A stretch of 52,058 nucleotides of DNA from Nitrospirales bacterium (GTDB taxonomy: Bacteria; Nitrospirota; Nitrospiria; Nitrospirales; UBA8639): the NCBI GenBank assembly GCA_029261275.1, contig JAJDBR010000244.1:1-52058 (forward strand), given 5' to 3'. The notes below the pieces were generated by a model that searched no databases, was not told where the DNA came from, and worked only from the letters and a program-made list of their open reading frames with translations. The position numbers and the translations under genes are program-made. Shown here one piece after another: positions 8,515 to 17,503 of this stretch; position 1 is the first letter of the stretch; each line of letters opens with the position of its first letter.

Positions 8515-9639
8515 ATGACGAGCTTTCGTATTTTGCATACTGAGTCTTCCCATGGGCTAGGAGGTCAGGAATATCGCGTGTTATCCGAGGCCAAAGGAAT
8601 GGGTCTTCGTGGTCATCAAATGGTTATTGCAGCTCCAGCGAATAGTCAATTATCTCGCCTTGCCAAGCACGAAGGGATTCATTGTGAAACCATTCCAGTA
8701 GGGATACCCGGATGGGGACGGTTGATGTCGATATTTCTCAACTTGATTGGGAAATATCAGATTCAAATTATTCATACACATGGTTCACAAGATAGTTGGA
8801 TGGGGGCATTGGCCGGACGATTCTCCTCTTGCCGACCAGTGATTGTGAGGACTCGTCACAAAAGTACTCCTGTGTCGGACTCACTTCGCCATGCTCTGTT
8901 ATATCGGTGTTTACCTCATGTCGTGACCACAACCGGTGAGGCTGTTCGCCAACAATTCATTGATCATAATCACCTCGATCCTGATGCGGTCTTTTCAATC
9001 CCGACAGGAGTGGACATTCAGCGGTTTCAGCCGGGTTTCCCCAATGATGCTGTCAAACAGGCGTTAGGGATTCAGGCTGGCCAACTGGTGGTGGGAACTG
9101 TTTCCTTCCTTCGCCCTGAAAAGGGAATGGATGTGTTAATCGAAGCTATGAGCCTGTTGAAGAGAGAATTTCTGCAAATATGTTGTCTCATCGTGGGAGC
9201 CGGCCAGGAACATCAAAAACTTCTTGAGCAAATTTCTCAACGGCAATTGGAGGGGGTCGTTGTCTTGACAGGTTTCCGAGAAGATATTCCCGAGTTGTTG
9301 AGGATCATGGATGTGTTTGCCTTGCCGTCATTCGAAGAGGGAATGCCGCAGTCTCTACTTCAAGCATTGGCCACTGAGCGAGCGGTTGTCGCGTCTTCGG
9401 TGGGAGGAGTCCCAGAAGTAATCCGCCATGGTAAAACGGGATTTTTGGTTCCTCCACGGGACCCTGTTGCTCTGGCTCAAAACGTTACAACATTACTTCG
9501 TGAGCCTGATCAAGGGAAAACGATGGGGCAACTTGGACGTCAACTGATTGTTCGTGACTATTCGATAGAATCGATGTTGACGAAAACGGAGACCCTCTAT
9601 TCCTCGCTATGGGAGAAAAGAGAAAAACAAACAGTCTGA
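8515..9639 (+). CDS. Family 4 glycosyltransferase
   Basis: A GT-B fold retaining glycosyltransferase (GT4) that presumably extends the LPS core or a surface glycan. The N-domain has ILHTESSHGLGGQEYRV, a typical acceptor-loop start with a Gly-Gly-x-Glu motif. The C-domain has GTVSFLRPEKGMDVLIEA and the donor-site ALPSFEEGMPQSLLQALA, the E-x7-E pattern of GT4, followed by ASSVGGVPEVI. The ATG at 8515 is chosen because it has an AGAGGGA ribosome site and begins the conserved core; a TTG at 8467 would add 16 polar residues. It lies 69 bases after the WaaE-like gene. Sugar specificity is unknown. Confidence 0.85.
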   Translation: MTSFRILHTESSHGLGGQEYRVLSEAKGMGLRGHQMVIAAPANSQLSRLAKHEGIHCETIPVGIPGWGRLMSIFLNLIGKYQIQIIHTHGSQDSWMGALAGRFSSCRPVIVRTRHKSTPVSDSLRHALLYRCLPHVVTTTGEAVRQQFIDHNHLDPDAVFSIPTGVDIQRFQPGFPNDAVKQALGIQAGQLVVGTVSFLRPEKGMDVLIEAMSLLKREFLQICCLIVGAGQEHQKLLEQISQRQLEGVVVLTGFREDIPELLRIMDVFALPSFEEGMPQSLLQALATERAVVASSVGGVPEVIRHGKTGFLVPPRDPVALAQNVTTLLREPDQGKTMGQLGRQLIVRDYSIESMLTKTETLYSSLWEKREKQTV

Positions 9640-9699
9640 GTATTTTCTTTTTTTGGATATGATGTATTCAGTGCTAGCTTTGTTTTTTGAACCTTTTCG

Positions 9700-10485
9700 A
9701 TGATTTGTCTAACAGGAGATGTACATCAGCGATCATATCGAGGGACCGATACGCCATTTTCTCCATTTTCAGAGGTTGAGCTGGCCATGAAATATGCCAA
9801 GATTTCCGCAAAGTATGGTATTCGTATCACCATGTTTCTCACTGGGAAAGCCTGTCTTGAAGAACCAACCGATGTAAAAGAAATTTCTCAGATGCCTCAT
9901 TGTGAAATAGGAGGACATACATTTGCCGCCTTTCGAGATCCATGGTCTAGAATTTATAGAAAATTCTTCAAGACCCCGTGGGGTAATGAATCGCATCAAA
10001 TGAAAGATATTTTAAAGACCATTGAGAGTATTCAATCGGTGACAGGAGAGCGTATTTCTGTCTGGCGAAACCACAGTTATATTCAGACGGTTGAGACTCC
10101 GCGCTTATTGGAAGCAGCCAAGATTCAATGGGTTTCGGATGAAGTGAATCGGCAGAAACGTTCTTGGGAGCCACTTTCTCAATATATCAAATCTTTGCCA
10201 ATTAACGTTCAACCAGACCATGAGCATCTTTTGCATGGCACCTATCAAATCGGCAAGGCGAAAGCCTCAAAGCTTGTTGGACGAATCTCAATCGGCGAAT
10301 GGATTGAGCAGGTAAAAGTGGAAGTGCAAGAAATCGTGGATAGAGGGGGTACTGCTACCATACTAGCTCATCCGCTCTGCATGGAAGTGGCGGATGGAAT
10401 GGTGGCCTTTGAAGATCTCTGCCGATTTTTGCAGCCCTTTCCTAATTGTTGGGTGTCGGAAGTTGATGCGGATAGAGGATACTGA
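9700..10485 (+). CDS. NodB-like polysaccharide deacetylase family protein
   Basis: The protein resembles carbohydrate esterase family 4 (NodB) deacetylases, which remove acetyl groups from N-acetyl sugars. It begins MICLTGDVHQRSY, where the Asp matches the first catalytic/metal position. It then has ITMFLTGK, EIGGHTFAAF (a metal-ligand motif reading G-G-H-T instead of the common S/T-H-x-x-x-H), WRNHSYIQT (the CE4 arginine motif region) and TILAHPLCME (the His of the last motif). It lacks a signal peptide, so it would act in the cytoplasm on a lipid- or nucleotide-linked sugar. The next gene overlaps it by 20 bases. I infer deacetylation of an amino sugar in the LPS core; substrate and activity are unproven. 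Confidence 0.75.
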   Translation: MICLTGDVHQRSYRGTDTPFSPFSEVELAMKYAKISAKYGIRITMFLTGKACLEEPTDVKEISQMPHCEIGGHTFAAFRDPWSRIYRKFFKTPWGNESHQMKDILKTIESIQSVTGERISVWRNHSYIQTVETPRLLEAAKIQWVSDEVNRQKRSWEPLSQYIKSLPINVQPDHEHLLHGTYQIGKAKASKLVGRISIGEWIEQVKVEVQEIVDRGGTATILAHPLCMEVADGMVAFEDLCRFLQPFPNCWVSEVDADRGY

Positions 10486-11260
10486 AACAGTGAGCCGTTT
10501 ATCGATTTCAACAGTGATTATTACGAAGAATGAAGAAGGCAATATTGCTGAGTGTCTTCAGAGCGTGAAGTGGGCGGACGAGATCATTGTGGTGGATTCC
10601 GAAAGTACGGATCGTACGCAAGAACTTGCCCGTGGTTACTCCTCGCGAGTTTTTGTCAGGCCGTGGGAGGGCTATGGACCACAAAAAAACTTTGGTATCT
10701 TACAGGCCACTGGAGAATGGATTCTGATTCTTGATGCAGATGAGCGAGTTTCCCTGGGTTTGGCCAAGGAAATTCAGGCCCGATTAACGACTTGGACAAG
10801 TGGGGATCCGAGGGCATTCTGTGTTCCACGTCGGAATGTGTTTTATGGAGAATGGGTTCGATGGGGGGGAGCCTATCCAGACCTACAAATCCGACTTTTT
10901 CAAAACGGACAAGCGACCTACAATGATGTGGAGATTCATGAGAACTTAATTGTAGAAGGATGTATCGGGGAATTTGAAGGATATTTGGAACATTATACGG
11001 AAAAACAGATCATCGATCATTTTAAAAAGTTCTCTCACTATATTACGCTGGCTGCAAAAGAAAAAGCTAAATCTACAGCCAGGGTTCAATGGTGGCATCT
11101 ATTATTGAATCCTTTGGGTACATTTCTGAAGAAATATTGTCTGAAACAGGGATTTAGAGATGGCATCCGCGGGATCATTTTTGCTGGGTTTGCGAGTATG
11201 TATACTTTTGGGAAATATGCCAAGCTGTTTGAATCTCGATATTCTTCAGATAATATGTGA
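10466..11260 (+). CDS. WaaE-like family 2 glycosyltransferase (second copy)
   Basis: A second GT2 enzyme closely similar in plan to the one at 7675: STVIITKNEEGNIAECLQS, WADEIIVVDSESTDRTQE, the DXD-type ILDADERVS, VPRRNVFYGEWVRWGG and a C-terminal hydrophobic segment (GIIFAGFASMYTFGKYA). The ATG at 10466 has a TCGGAAG ribosome site inside the end of the deacetylase gene, giving a 20-base overlap; an upstream in-frame ATG at 10394 lies deep in that gene and is not favoured. The tight overlap suggests the deacetylase and this transferase act together, perhaps on the same sugar. Acceptor and donor are unknown. Confidence 0.82.
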   Translation: MRIEDTETVSRLSISTVIITKNEEGNIAECLQSVKWADEIIVVDSESTDRTQELARGYSSRVFVRPWEGYGPQKNFGILQATGEWILILDADERVSLGLAKEIQARLTTWTSGDPRAFCVPRRNVFYGEWVRWGGAYPDLQIRLFQNGQATYNDVEIHENLIVEGCIGEFEGYLEHYTEKQIIDHFKKFSHYITLAAKEKAKSTARVQWWHLLLNPLGTFLKKYCLKQGFRDGIRGIIFAGFASMYTFGKYAKLFESRYSSDNM

Positions 11261-11362
11261 GCTGCAGCGTTCTACTAAAATTTTCCCTCTGATTTATTGT
11301 GAGACTAATTTTCATATGATCGGTCAATTAACCTCCTAAGGGATTCATTCTCTAGAATACAT

Positions 11363-12457
11363 GTGAAGATTGTCATTTCTGCTTGGCATTTAAAGAATAG
11401 GAATGTGGGTATCGGAAGATATACCTATCATCTTATTGAAAATCTTGCGCGAGTTGATCAGGCCAATCAGTATGAAATTTTGATCCCAGAGGGGTCCCAT
11501 AATTTTCAGTCATGGCCAAACGTTCGGTATCGTTTGATTGGCCTTCCCTTCTTTAAGCGGCGTGTTTGGGAACAACTGGCTCCACTTATGGTAGGAAGCT
11601 ATGATCTTCTCCATTTTCCCTATGATTCATGTATTGGAATGAAACGAGGGAAATTCGTTGTGACGTTACATGATGCCAAGCCTATTCTGTTTCCCTCAAC
11701 ATCAAACCGTCGGAGTTGGAAGCAAACACTCAAGAATATTATTGCTCCGGATTCCCTTCAAAAAATTGATCATGTTGTGACCGTCTCTGAATGTTCTCGT
11801 CGAGATTTGATTGAGCAGATGGGGATTTCTGCCGATCGAATTACGGTGATTTACCAGGGAGTAGATTTAGAGCATTTTACTCCTGCTGTGCCATTGCAGG
11901 GTGTGCGTTTCGAGTTTATGCCCTATGTCCTCTGTGTGGCAGGGACGGACCCCTCCAAAAACGTCAAGAGTCTTATTGCGGCGTTTTCCAATCTCGCCCC
12001 GGAAATTCGAAGCCAACATCATCTAGTTTTGGTTGGAGACGTCAATCGGAACAAAGCATTACAACTATGTGTGCAGGAGCAAGGAATTGCGGAAAACACT
12101 GTTTTCACGGGAGTCGTCTCTGATTCACAGTTAGCTGCGCTTTATCAGAACGCGTCTGTCTTTGTGTTCCCTTCTTTATATGAGGGGTTTGGGCTACCGG
12201 TGCTAGAAGCCATGGCTTGTGGATGTCCCGTTATTACCTCCAATATTTCTTCACTGCCTGAAGTCGTAGGAGAAGCTGGTATTCTTGTGAATCCTCGTGA
12301 TCTAGAAAAACTCGTTGAGGCAATGACCAAAGTTTTAACGGACAACACTTTGGCTGAAACTCTTCGAAAGCAAGGTAGAGTCCAAGCCGAAAAATTTTCC
12401 TGGGAGAATACAGCAAGAGCAACAGCAGATTTGTATGAAAGGATTGGTCATGCCTGA
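11363..12457 (+). CDS. Family 4 glycosyltransferase
   Basis: A GT4 glycosyltransferase of the mannosyl/rhamnosyl-transferase-like type. The GTG at 11363 starts [23 protein letters not shown], with the G-I-G-R-Y motif that many GT4 enzymes of O-antigen and EPS clusters share. Later come [20 protein letters not shown] and the donor site [21 protein letters not shown], with [16 protein letters not shown]. It is followed 47 bases later by a paralogue with the same plan, pointing to a local duplication. The 102 bases before it are A/T-rich and hold no gene. Sugar specificity is not visible. Confidence 0.85.
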   Translation: MKIVISAWHLKNRNVGIGRYTYHLIENLARVDQANQYEILIPEGSHNFQSWPNVRYRLIGLPFFKRRVWEQLAPLMVGSYDLLHFPYDSCIGMKRGKFVVTLHDAKPILFPSTSNRRSWKQTLKNIIAPDSLQKIDHVVTVSECSRRDLIEQMGISADRITVIYQGVDLEHFTPAVPLQGVRFEFMPYVLCVAGTDPSKNVKSLIAAFSNLAPEIRSQHHLVLVGDVNRNKALQLCVQEQGIAENTVFTGVVSDSQLAALYQNASVFVFPSLYEGFGLPVLEAMACGCPVITSNISSLPEVVGEAGILVNPRDLEKLVEAMTKVLTDNTLAETLRKQGRVQAEKFSWENTARATADLYERIGHA

Positions 12458-12504
12458 TCCAGGTTTGAATCAATGATTAATACTGCTTTCAATCTTAAGG
12501 ACGA

Positions 12505-13617
12505 ATGAGCGTTTCCTGCCGAGTAGGGTTTGATGCTGGACCAGCGCATGCGGTGTATAGTGGAATCGGACAATATGTTCGTCAACTCTTTCCCGCAATG
12601 TTTCAGGTCAATTCCACAATTGAATGGGTCGCGTATACCACGTCCCGGCAAACGACTCATCCGGATGGTCTGGAGACTATGGCCCCCCTTACCATCAAGC
12701 CATCCGAGCCCCGATGGCTTCCGAGTTGGATGGGGTCTTCCTATGAATCCTTAGATCTCTTTCATGGGACAAATTTCAAAGCCCTGGATTACGGGCAAAA
12801 AAAAACCGTGTTGACCATTCATGATTTATGGCTGGATCGACATCCTGCCTTTTCTAAAAAGTTGTTTGGTCAAGCGCTTTCTTCTTGGAAAACTCGTCGT
12901 TGTGCTATTCGGGCAGATAAAATTATTGCCGTGTCCCAATTTTCAAAGCAGGAAATTCATGAGGTGTTTGGCATTCCCTTGGAAAAGATTGCCGTGATTT
13001 TTCATGGTTGTTCGGATGACATGTTTCCAGATGATGATGAGGAGCGATGGCAGGACGTGCGTGCTCGATTGGGTTTGTCTGACCGCCCTTTTATCGTATT
13101 TGTGGGAGGAGCTGAACCTCGAAAAAACCATCGAGCACTATTTGAAACTTTTGCGCAATTTCCTAAACTTGCACAGGAGTTTTCGTTGGTCGCCATTGGA
13201 GATGAAACCGTGAGAGGCGTGAGTCTTCGTCAGACGGCTCAAGCCTTAGGGCTAGCAGAGGTTGTCACATGTCTGGGCTCGCTTTCCACGGCAGACCTTC
13301 GTGTAGTGTATTCGCATGCTGCGGCATTGGTCTTTCCATCGCTCTATGAAGGTTTTGGTCTTCCCTTGCTTGAAGCCATGGCATGCGGTACTCCAATTGT
13401 CACAGGGCAGGACACGGCTTTACCTGAAGTGGCTGGAGACGCGGCATTGTATGTTAACGTCCAAGATTCCGAACAGTTGGGAACCGTATTAGGGCAACTG
13501 CTCAATGATTCGAAGCTACAGGAACGATTGCGAAACACAGGATTCGATAGAGTGAAGCAATTTACCTGGGGGCGGGCGGCCAGAGAGACCCTAAGCGTCT
13601 ATGAGGAAATCTGTTAA
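12505..13617 (+). CDS. Family 4 glycosyltransferase (tandem paralogue)
   Basis: This GT4 enzyme repeats the plan of the preceding gene: VGFDAGPAHAVYSGIGQYVRQL at the start, LTIHDLWLDRHP, then FVGGAEPRKNHRALFETF, and the donor site [20 protein letters not shown] with ALPEVAGDAALYV. The ATG at 12505 is preceded by TTAAGGACGA, a good ribosome site. Length (370 residues) is normal for the family. The pair probably adds successive, related sugars to the same oligosaccharide. Which sugars they add cannot be told from sequence. Confidence 0.85.
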   Translation: MSVSCRVGFDAGPAHAVYSGIGQYVRQLFPAMFQVNSTIEWVAYTTSRQTTHPDGLETMAPLTIKPSEPRWLPSWMGSSYESLDLFHGTNFKALDYGQKKTVLTIHDLWLDRHPAFSKKLFGQALSSWKTRRCAIRADKIIAVSQFSKQEIHEVFGIPLEKIAVIFHGCSDDMFPDDDEERWQDVRARLGLSDRPFIVFVGGAEPRKNHRALFETFAQFPKLAQEFSLVAIGDETVRGVSLRQTAQALGLAEVVTCLGSLSTADLRVVYSHAAALVFPSLYEGFGLPLLEAMACGTPIVTGQDTALPEVAGDAALYVNVQDSEQLGTVLGQLLNDSKLQERLRNTGFDRVKQFTWGRAARETLSVYEEIC

Positions 13618-13641
13618 AGGAACAGACAGCTTAAAAAGTTT

Positions 13642-13965
13642 ATGCGATATATCTTGATGTCTTGGGGCAGTTGGGTGGGTTTGGTTGCCAGCGGAGTGGT
13701 GTGGGGACTCCCACGTATGCCTCATTATCAAGACTGGATGCCGTATGGATATAAATTAGGGGGAATAGCCTTAGTGGTGATGTATCTCTCTTTTGGGCTG
13801 GGAAGTCTTGGAGTATATAGTCTTGTGGCTGGAGGGATGGGCTGGGGAACAACGGTCACTCAAAATCGGAAGATTTTCCGTCTTGGGTTCACGGCGTTGG
13901 TGCTAGCCTTAGGGTTGGGGTGGAGTTATATGAAATTGATGTCCCTCACTCTGCAGCTATGGTAA
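13642..13965 (+). CDS. Small membrane protein of unknown function
   Basis: A 107-residue protein with about three predicted membrane helices (roughly residues 8-22, 36-66 and 80-105) and few charged residues. I do not recognise a family. It begins 24 bases after the glycosyltransferase stop and ends 7 bases before the next membrane-protein gene, so it is almost certainly cotranscribed with the LPS genes. A role in glycan assembly or export is only a guess from position. Confidence 0.6.
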   Translation: MRYILMSWGSWVGLVASGVVWGLPRMPHYQDWMPYGYKLGGIALVVMYLSFGLGSLGVYSLVAGGMGWGTTVTQNRKIFRLGFTALVLALGLGWSYMKLMSLTLQLW

Positions 13966-13972
13966 GGAACCT

Positions 13973-14713
13973 ATGTCCGCTGCTCGCACTGTTGTAAGCC
14001 TTGAACGGATGAGGGATGTCCAGCCTTTTCATGCGGGCTGTTTAAAACATTTCGCGCAGGCTGTGGCTTATGTTGCGATAGGGATCGTTCTAGTGAAGTG
14101 GGGAACTGGTCTCCCGGGGTGGCAAGATGTTATTGCCTCCGAAAATGGACCAGTGGAGCGAATGAGTGCGGCCATTTGGTTTATGGGGTTTATCTGGTGT
14201 CTAGGGGCTGCTTTTTCTCAACGAAACCGGGCAATTGAATGGCTGGGCTTTGCCATGTTCCTGTTGCTGTTTGGCTTGAGAGAATTAGATGCCCATGTGT
14301 GGGCCACTGGATGGAATTTGGATAAGGTGGCCAATTTCTGGAATCCTCATTACCCATTGCTAGAAAGATTGTTGGTCTTAGGGTTTTTGATTTTTCCATG
14401 TCTTATCGTTGGCTTGATGCTCTGTTCTCGGTTTTGGAAGGTGGCGGGAAGGGCCTGGAGGGAGGGTGAAGCCTGGTTAAGCCATCTGATCTTAAGCTTA
14501 GGCTTATTGGTCCTCTGTGTATCCTTAGATAAAGTTGGCCCCTATGGGTTGTTGTTTATTGAGATAAGTGATTCAGGGAAAGTATTTTTGATGATCCTTG
14601 AAGAGTCCTTGGAATTGATCTTAGCCGTATTTGCGTTGGTGTCGCTGTGGCCATATTTGCAGGTGGCGTTTCTCAGTGATGAATCGCCAATGGGGATAAG
14701 GCCGAGATCCTGA
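13973..14713 (+). CDS. Polytopic membrane protein of unknown function
   Basis: A 246-residue protein with about six hydrophobic segments (near residues 28-42, 65-85, 90-105, 130-150, 165-180 and 205-230). Conserved-looking polar spots inside the helices include ENGPVERMSA, FGLRELDAHVW and ILEESLELILA; acidic residues within membrane segments could be functional. It starts 7 bases after the small membrane-protein gene and lies before a heptosyltransferase. The family is not recognised; position suggests a part in LPS modification or its control. The C-terminal tail (SDESPMGIRPRS) is polar. Confidence 0.6.
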   Translation: MSAARTVVSLERMRDVQPFHAGCLKHFAQAVAYVAIGIVLVKWGTGLPGWQDVIASENGPVERMSAAIWFMGFIWCLGAAFSQRNRAIEWLGFAMFLLLFGLRELDAHVWATGWNLDKVANFWNPHYPLLERLLVLGFLIFPCLIVGLMLCSRFWKVAGRAWREGEAWLSHLILSLGLLVLCVSLDKVGPYGLLFIEISDSGKVFLMILEESLELILAVFALVSLWPYLQVAFLSDESPMGIRPRS

Positions 14714-14779
14714 TTCCTCGTTAATGTATTGATTGTCGCTTTTCACGCATGCCGTGAAGGCTTTAAAGATAATGGAGTA

Positions 14780-15787
14780 ATGAAGAATATCTTACTGATT
14801 AAACTTCGGTATCTAGGCGATGTCGTGTTATGCACGCCGGTGCTTCCTCTTCTGAGAAAGCAATTTCCCGATGCCAAAATTATCTTTCTTGTCAATCAAG
14901 GGACAGCGGAGGTACTACAGAACAATCCCTATTTGGATGATGTTTGGGTGCTCCCCAGGCCATCCTGGTGGCAGCAAGTTAAATTTATCTGGCGTGTGCG
15001 TGAAGCCAAATTTGATACGGTTATCGATTTGACAGACGGAGATCGGGCTGCCTTTCTTTCTTGGTTGACCGGTGCGCCCGTACGATTGGGGTTTAACCGA
15101 GATAGACTCTGGCGAGGAAAGTTGTATACCCAAGTCTTACCTTCCGCCTATGGCTCCATGCATATGGTTGACTATCACCAACAAGCGTTAGTTGGCCTGG
15201 GTATTCATAAGTCGGTTGGCGCTCCTGAGGTTTATGTCTCTTCTGAGGTGGGAGAACAAGTCGAGAGGGAGATCGACGACCTTTTTGAAAAAGGGCAATC
15301 TCTGGTTCTCATTCATCCCACAGCCAGGTACCATTTTAAGGCCTGGCCTTTAGAACGTTTTGCCGCGGTCGCAGATTGGTTGAGTGGGCAGGGGATTCGC
15401 GTCGTATTGATTGGGAATCAGCGAGAAATTCTTATTGGCCAGCAAATTCTCAATTTAACCACACATAAGCCAGTTAATCTTATGGGGAGCACAGGAATTT
15501 CTCAATTAACCACATTAATGAAACGAAGTCATTTATTAATTGGAAATGATGGCGGCCCTATACATATCGCGGCGGCGGTGGGGTGTCCGGTTTTGGGATT
15601 GTTCGGTCCTACAGATCCTGCGGTGTGGGGGCCTCGAGGAGTGATGGTGCAGGTAATTTACAAAGGCGTAAATTGTGAAGAATGTTTTTATCCAGGTTGT
15701 TCTCGTGGCGAAGAGAGCTGTATGCGACAAATTTCTGTTGAAGAAGTCTGCCAAGCTGCCCAGTCGATGCTTCCCGTCCCTGCCTAG
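14780..15787 (+). CDS. GT9 heptosyltransferase-like protein (third in cluster)
   Basis: A third GT9 family member. It begins MKNILLIKLRYLGDVVLCTPVLP, the RYLGDVVL variant being typical of the WaaQ/heptosyltransferase III branch, and has LIGNDGGPIHIAAAVGCPVL and GLFGPTDPAVWGP at the donor site. The ATG at 14780 has a GGAG ribosome site; an upstream TTG (14729) would add 17 unlikely residues. A C-terminal Cys cluster (NCEECFYPGC) parallels the other two GT9 proteins. It is the last gene of the envelope operon, and the strand switches after it. I infer a third inner- or outer-core heptose or a related sugar. Confidence 0.82.
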   Translation: MKNILLIKLRYLGDVVLCTPVLPLLRKQFPDAKIIFLVNQGTAEVLQNNPYLDDVWVLPRPSWWQQVKFIWRVREAKFDTVIDLTDGDRAAFLSWLTGAPVRLGFNRDRLWRGKLYTQVLPSAYGSMHMVDYHQQALVGLGIHKSVGAPEVYVSSEVGEQVEREIDDLFEKGQSLVLIHPTARYHFKAWPLERFAAVADWLSGQGIRVVLIGNQREILIGQQILNLTTHKPVNLMGSTGISQLTTLMKRSHLLIGNDGGPIHIAAAVGCPVLGLFGPTDPAVWGPRGVMVQVIYKGVNCEECFYPGCSRGEESCMRQISVEEVCQAAQSMLPVPA

Positions 15788-15869
15788 CCTTCTTTGATAA
15801 CTTTTGTTGATACAACCGTGAGGTGAATTAGGAGGAATTCTCCGAGCTAGCCGTCTTATGGTTTCATGA

Positions 15870-16931
15870 TTAGGGAAAGACAGGGAGTGGAGAATAAACG
15901 AGGTTATGACCGACCAATTTCTCAAACCACTGTTCCGTTTTTTCAGGAGAGATCGGATGTTGGTTCAGTCGTATCTCTAAACGAAATTGTCCCTCAGAGC
16001 CAACGAGTCCTACAATAGCAGAAGCATCAACCCCTTCTGGCAAGGCAACTGCGGTTTGAAATTCGGCCAAGCTTCCATACATCCGACCGCGGGAATTGAG
16101 CAACGAAAAGATTTCTGGTATTTCCTCTAATCGGCAATGAAGAGAGCAGCGGTACATCAATCGGGTGTCTGATGAAGGTTGCTGGAAATCGCGTAAGGCT
16201 TGCTGGGAAAATCCCGTAAGATAGACGCGGACTTGGTTAGCTGGATGAGAGATTGTTGCCGCAAGTTGGCTGGCCGAAACAAGAAATTCAAAGGGATCAG
16301 GAGAGTTTAATTCAAATTGACAAGGTCCAAAGGCATCAGGCCAGGAACAAAACAAAGGGGTGTCGTTTCGTGAGGTTTGAAGACTCACCCTGTGATGGTC
16401 AACTTTTGTTTCAATGGGTAATTGCAGAACCTCGATGGCTGTACGAAAACCCTCCTGTCGGTCATTTAACCAAAATTGGTCACGAGGGGGTTCCACCGAT
16501 TCTCCAGGGGCAATAATCTCCGTGGTATGTAACCGTACGCGAATAAAGCCGTGTGTATGGCGAAACCCCACCCAGAACGAAGCTAGTGGCTGAAGTGTGG
16601 CGATTGGATGGCCGATGCGCCAAGGATGTGCAACAGAACAATAGGTATTCACAGTTTGGTGCTTCTGGAACACCGTATGGTACCCACCTGCCAGAAGAAA
16701 AAAGTCACCCTCCCACTGGTCCAACACATGGAGGAGTGTGACATCTTCCGTCGGCCATGCCTCTAACTGGTGAATTTCATCAAGATCGGCCACTTCCCAT
16801 TCTTCAATATAGGTAATCATTTCCTTTTCAGGTTGCATAGAGGTTAAGCCAGCATGCCGTAAGGTATCAGCAACTACTAAAATATCGTCGAAGGAAAGAG
16901 GGGCGATGGATTCCCAGCGATGTTCACGCAT
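15870..16931 (-). CDS. Protein of unknown function
   Basis: A 353-residue soluble protein with no signal peptide and no membrane segment. The family is not recognised. It is rich in aromatic, acidic and proline residues, and has beta-like stretches such as DQWEGDFFLLAGG and GFIRVRLHTTEII. No catalytic motif could be picked out. It lies convergent to the end of the LPS operon (82 bases between stops) and next to tRNA-Ser. Base use matches the surrounding genes, and it is open over its full length, which supports a real gene. Confidence 0.65.
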   Translation of the reverse strand: MREHRWESIAPLSFDDILVVADTLRHAGLTSMQPEKEMITYIEEWEVADLDEIHQLEAWPTEDVTLLHVLDQWEGDFFLLAGGYHTVFQKHQTVNTYCSVAHPWRIGHPIATLQPLASFWVGFRHTHGFIRVRLHTTEIIAPGESVEPPRDQFWLNDRQEGFRTAIEVLQLPIETKVDHHRVSLQTSRNDTPLFCSWPDAFGPCQFELNSPDPFEFLVSASQLAATISHPANQVRVYLTGFSQQALRDFQQPSSDTRLMYRCSLHCRLEEIPEIFSLLNSRGRMYGSLAEFQTAVALPEGVDASAIVGLVGSEGQFRLEIRLNQHPISPEKTEQWFEKLVGHNLVYSPLPVFP

Positions 16932-17065
16932 AGGTAGAAAGAGTAAAGGGTAGGGAGGAAGGAGAGATCACAAAGGTTGTACGGTTCTAAGGCGTCTAGA
17001 CTTGAAATAGTCTTGGGGACAGCAAGTTAAAAGAAAAGGGGGCATTGGGAATGGAGAGAAAAAGA

Positions 17066-17155
17066 TGGCGGAGAGGATGAGATTCGAACTCATGGTAGGT
17101 GTGACCCTACGTCGGTTTAGCAAACCGATGCCTTCGGCCACTCGGCCACCTCTCC
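17066..17155 (-). tRNA. tRNA-Ser (anticodon GCU)
   Basis: On the minus strand the 90-base gene begins GGAGAGGTGGCCGAGTGG and ends CCTCTCCGCCA. The acceptor stem GGAGAGG/CCTCTCC is fully paired, the anticodon loop reads TTTGCTAAA between CGG/CCG stem bases, giving GCU (serine), the long variable arm expected of tRNA-Ser is present, and the T-loop reads GTTCGAATC. The 3' CCA is encoded. A T-rich tract (TCTTTTTCTC) follows closely and could end transcription. Confidence 0.97.
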
Positions 17156-17503
17156 GCGCAAGATTTTTGGTGTTATTTTAATGAGTTGTGTTTTTGTCTA
17201 TCCTGAACCACTTCATTACATTAATAGGTGGCTAGAGATTATCGACATTCTGTCCCAGAATAGCTAGGAAGCCAATAATATTACCATGTTCGAACGGGTG
17301 TTAGATATATTTCGAAAAACATTTTGTCGAATTAAAGTGGAGGTTCTTAAGAAAATCTCACGCTCTCAACCATGTGTTCATGAAGATAAATGCGACCAAA
17401 TCCTTACACCAGTTGATGTGAAGATCATTTTTTAAAGGCCAATGTATTTGGTTCTAATGGCTTAGGCCATTCATACCGTTTAGCAAGTCCGTGTGTGAGA
17501 TTG
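17156..17503. other. Intergenic stretch without a convincing gene
   Basis: About 350 A/T-rich bases between tRNA-Ser and the CpsD-like gene. One small plus-strand frame (17286-17435, 49 codons, starting MFERVLDIFRKTF) is open but has no ribosome site and no recognised family, so I do not call it. An 8-bp inverted repeat TTTAGCAA/TTGCTAAA (17479-17508) overlaps the stop of the CpsD-like gene and could weakly end its transcript. Nothing else was seen. Confidence 0.4.

Noticed and set aside
17286-17435. Plus-strand 49-codon frame (MFERVLDIFRK...)
   Set aside because: No ribosome site and no recognised family; too short to call on open frame alone.
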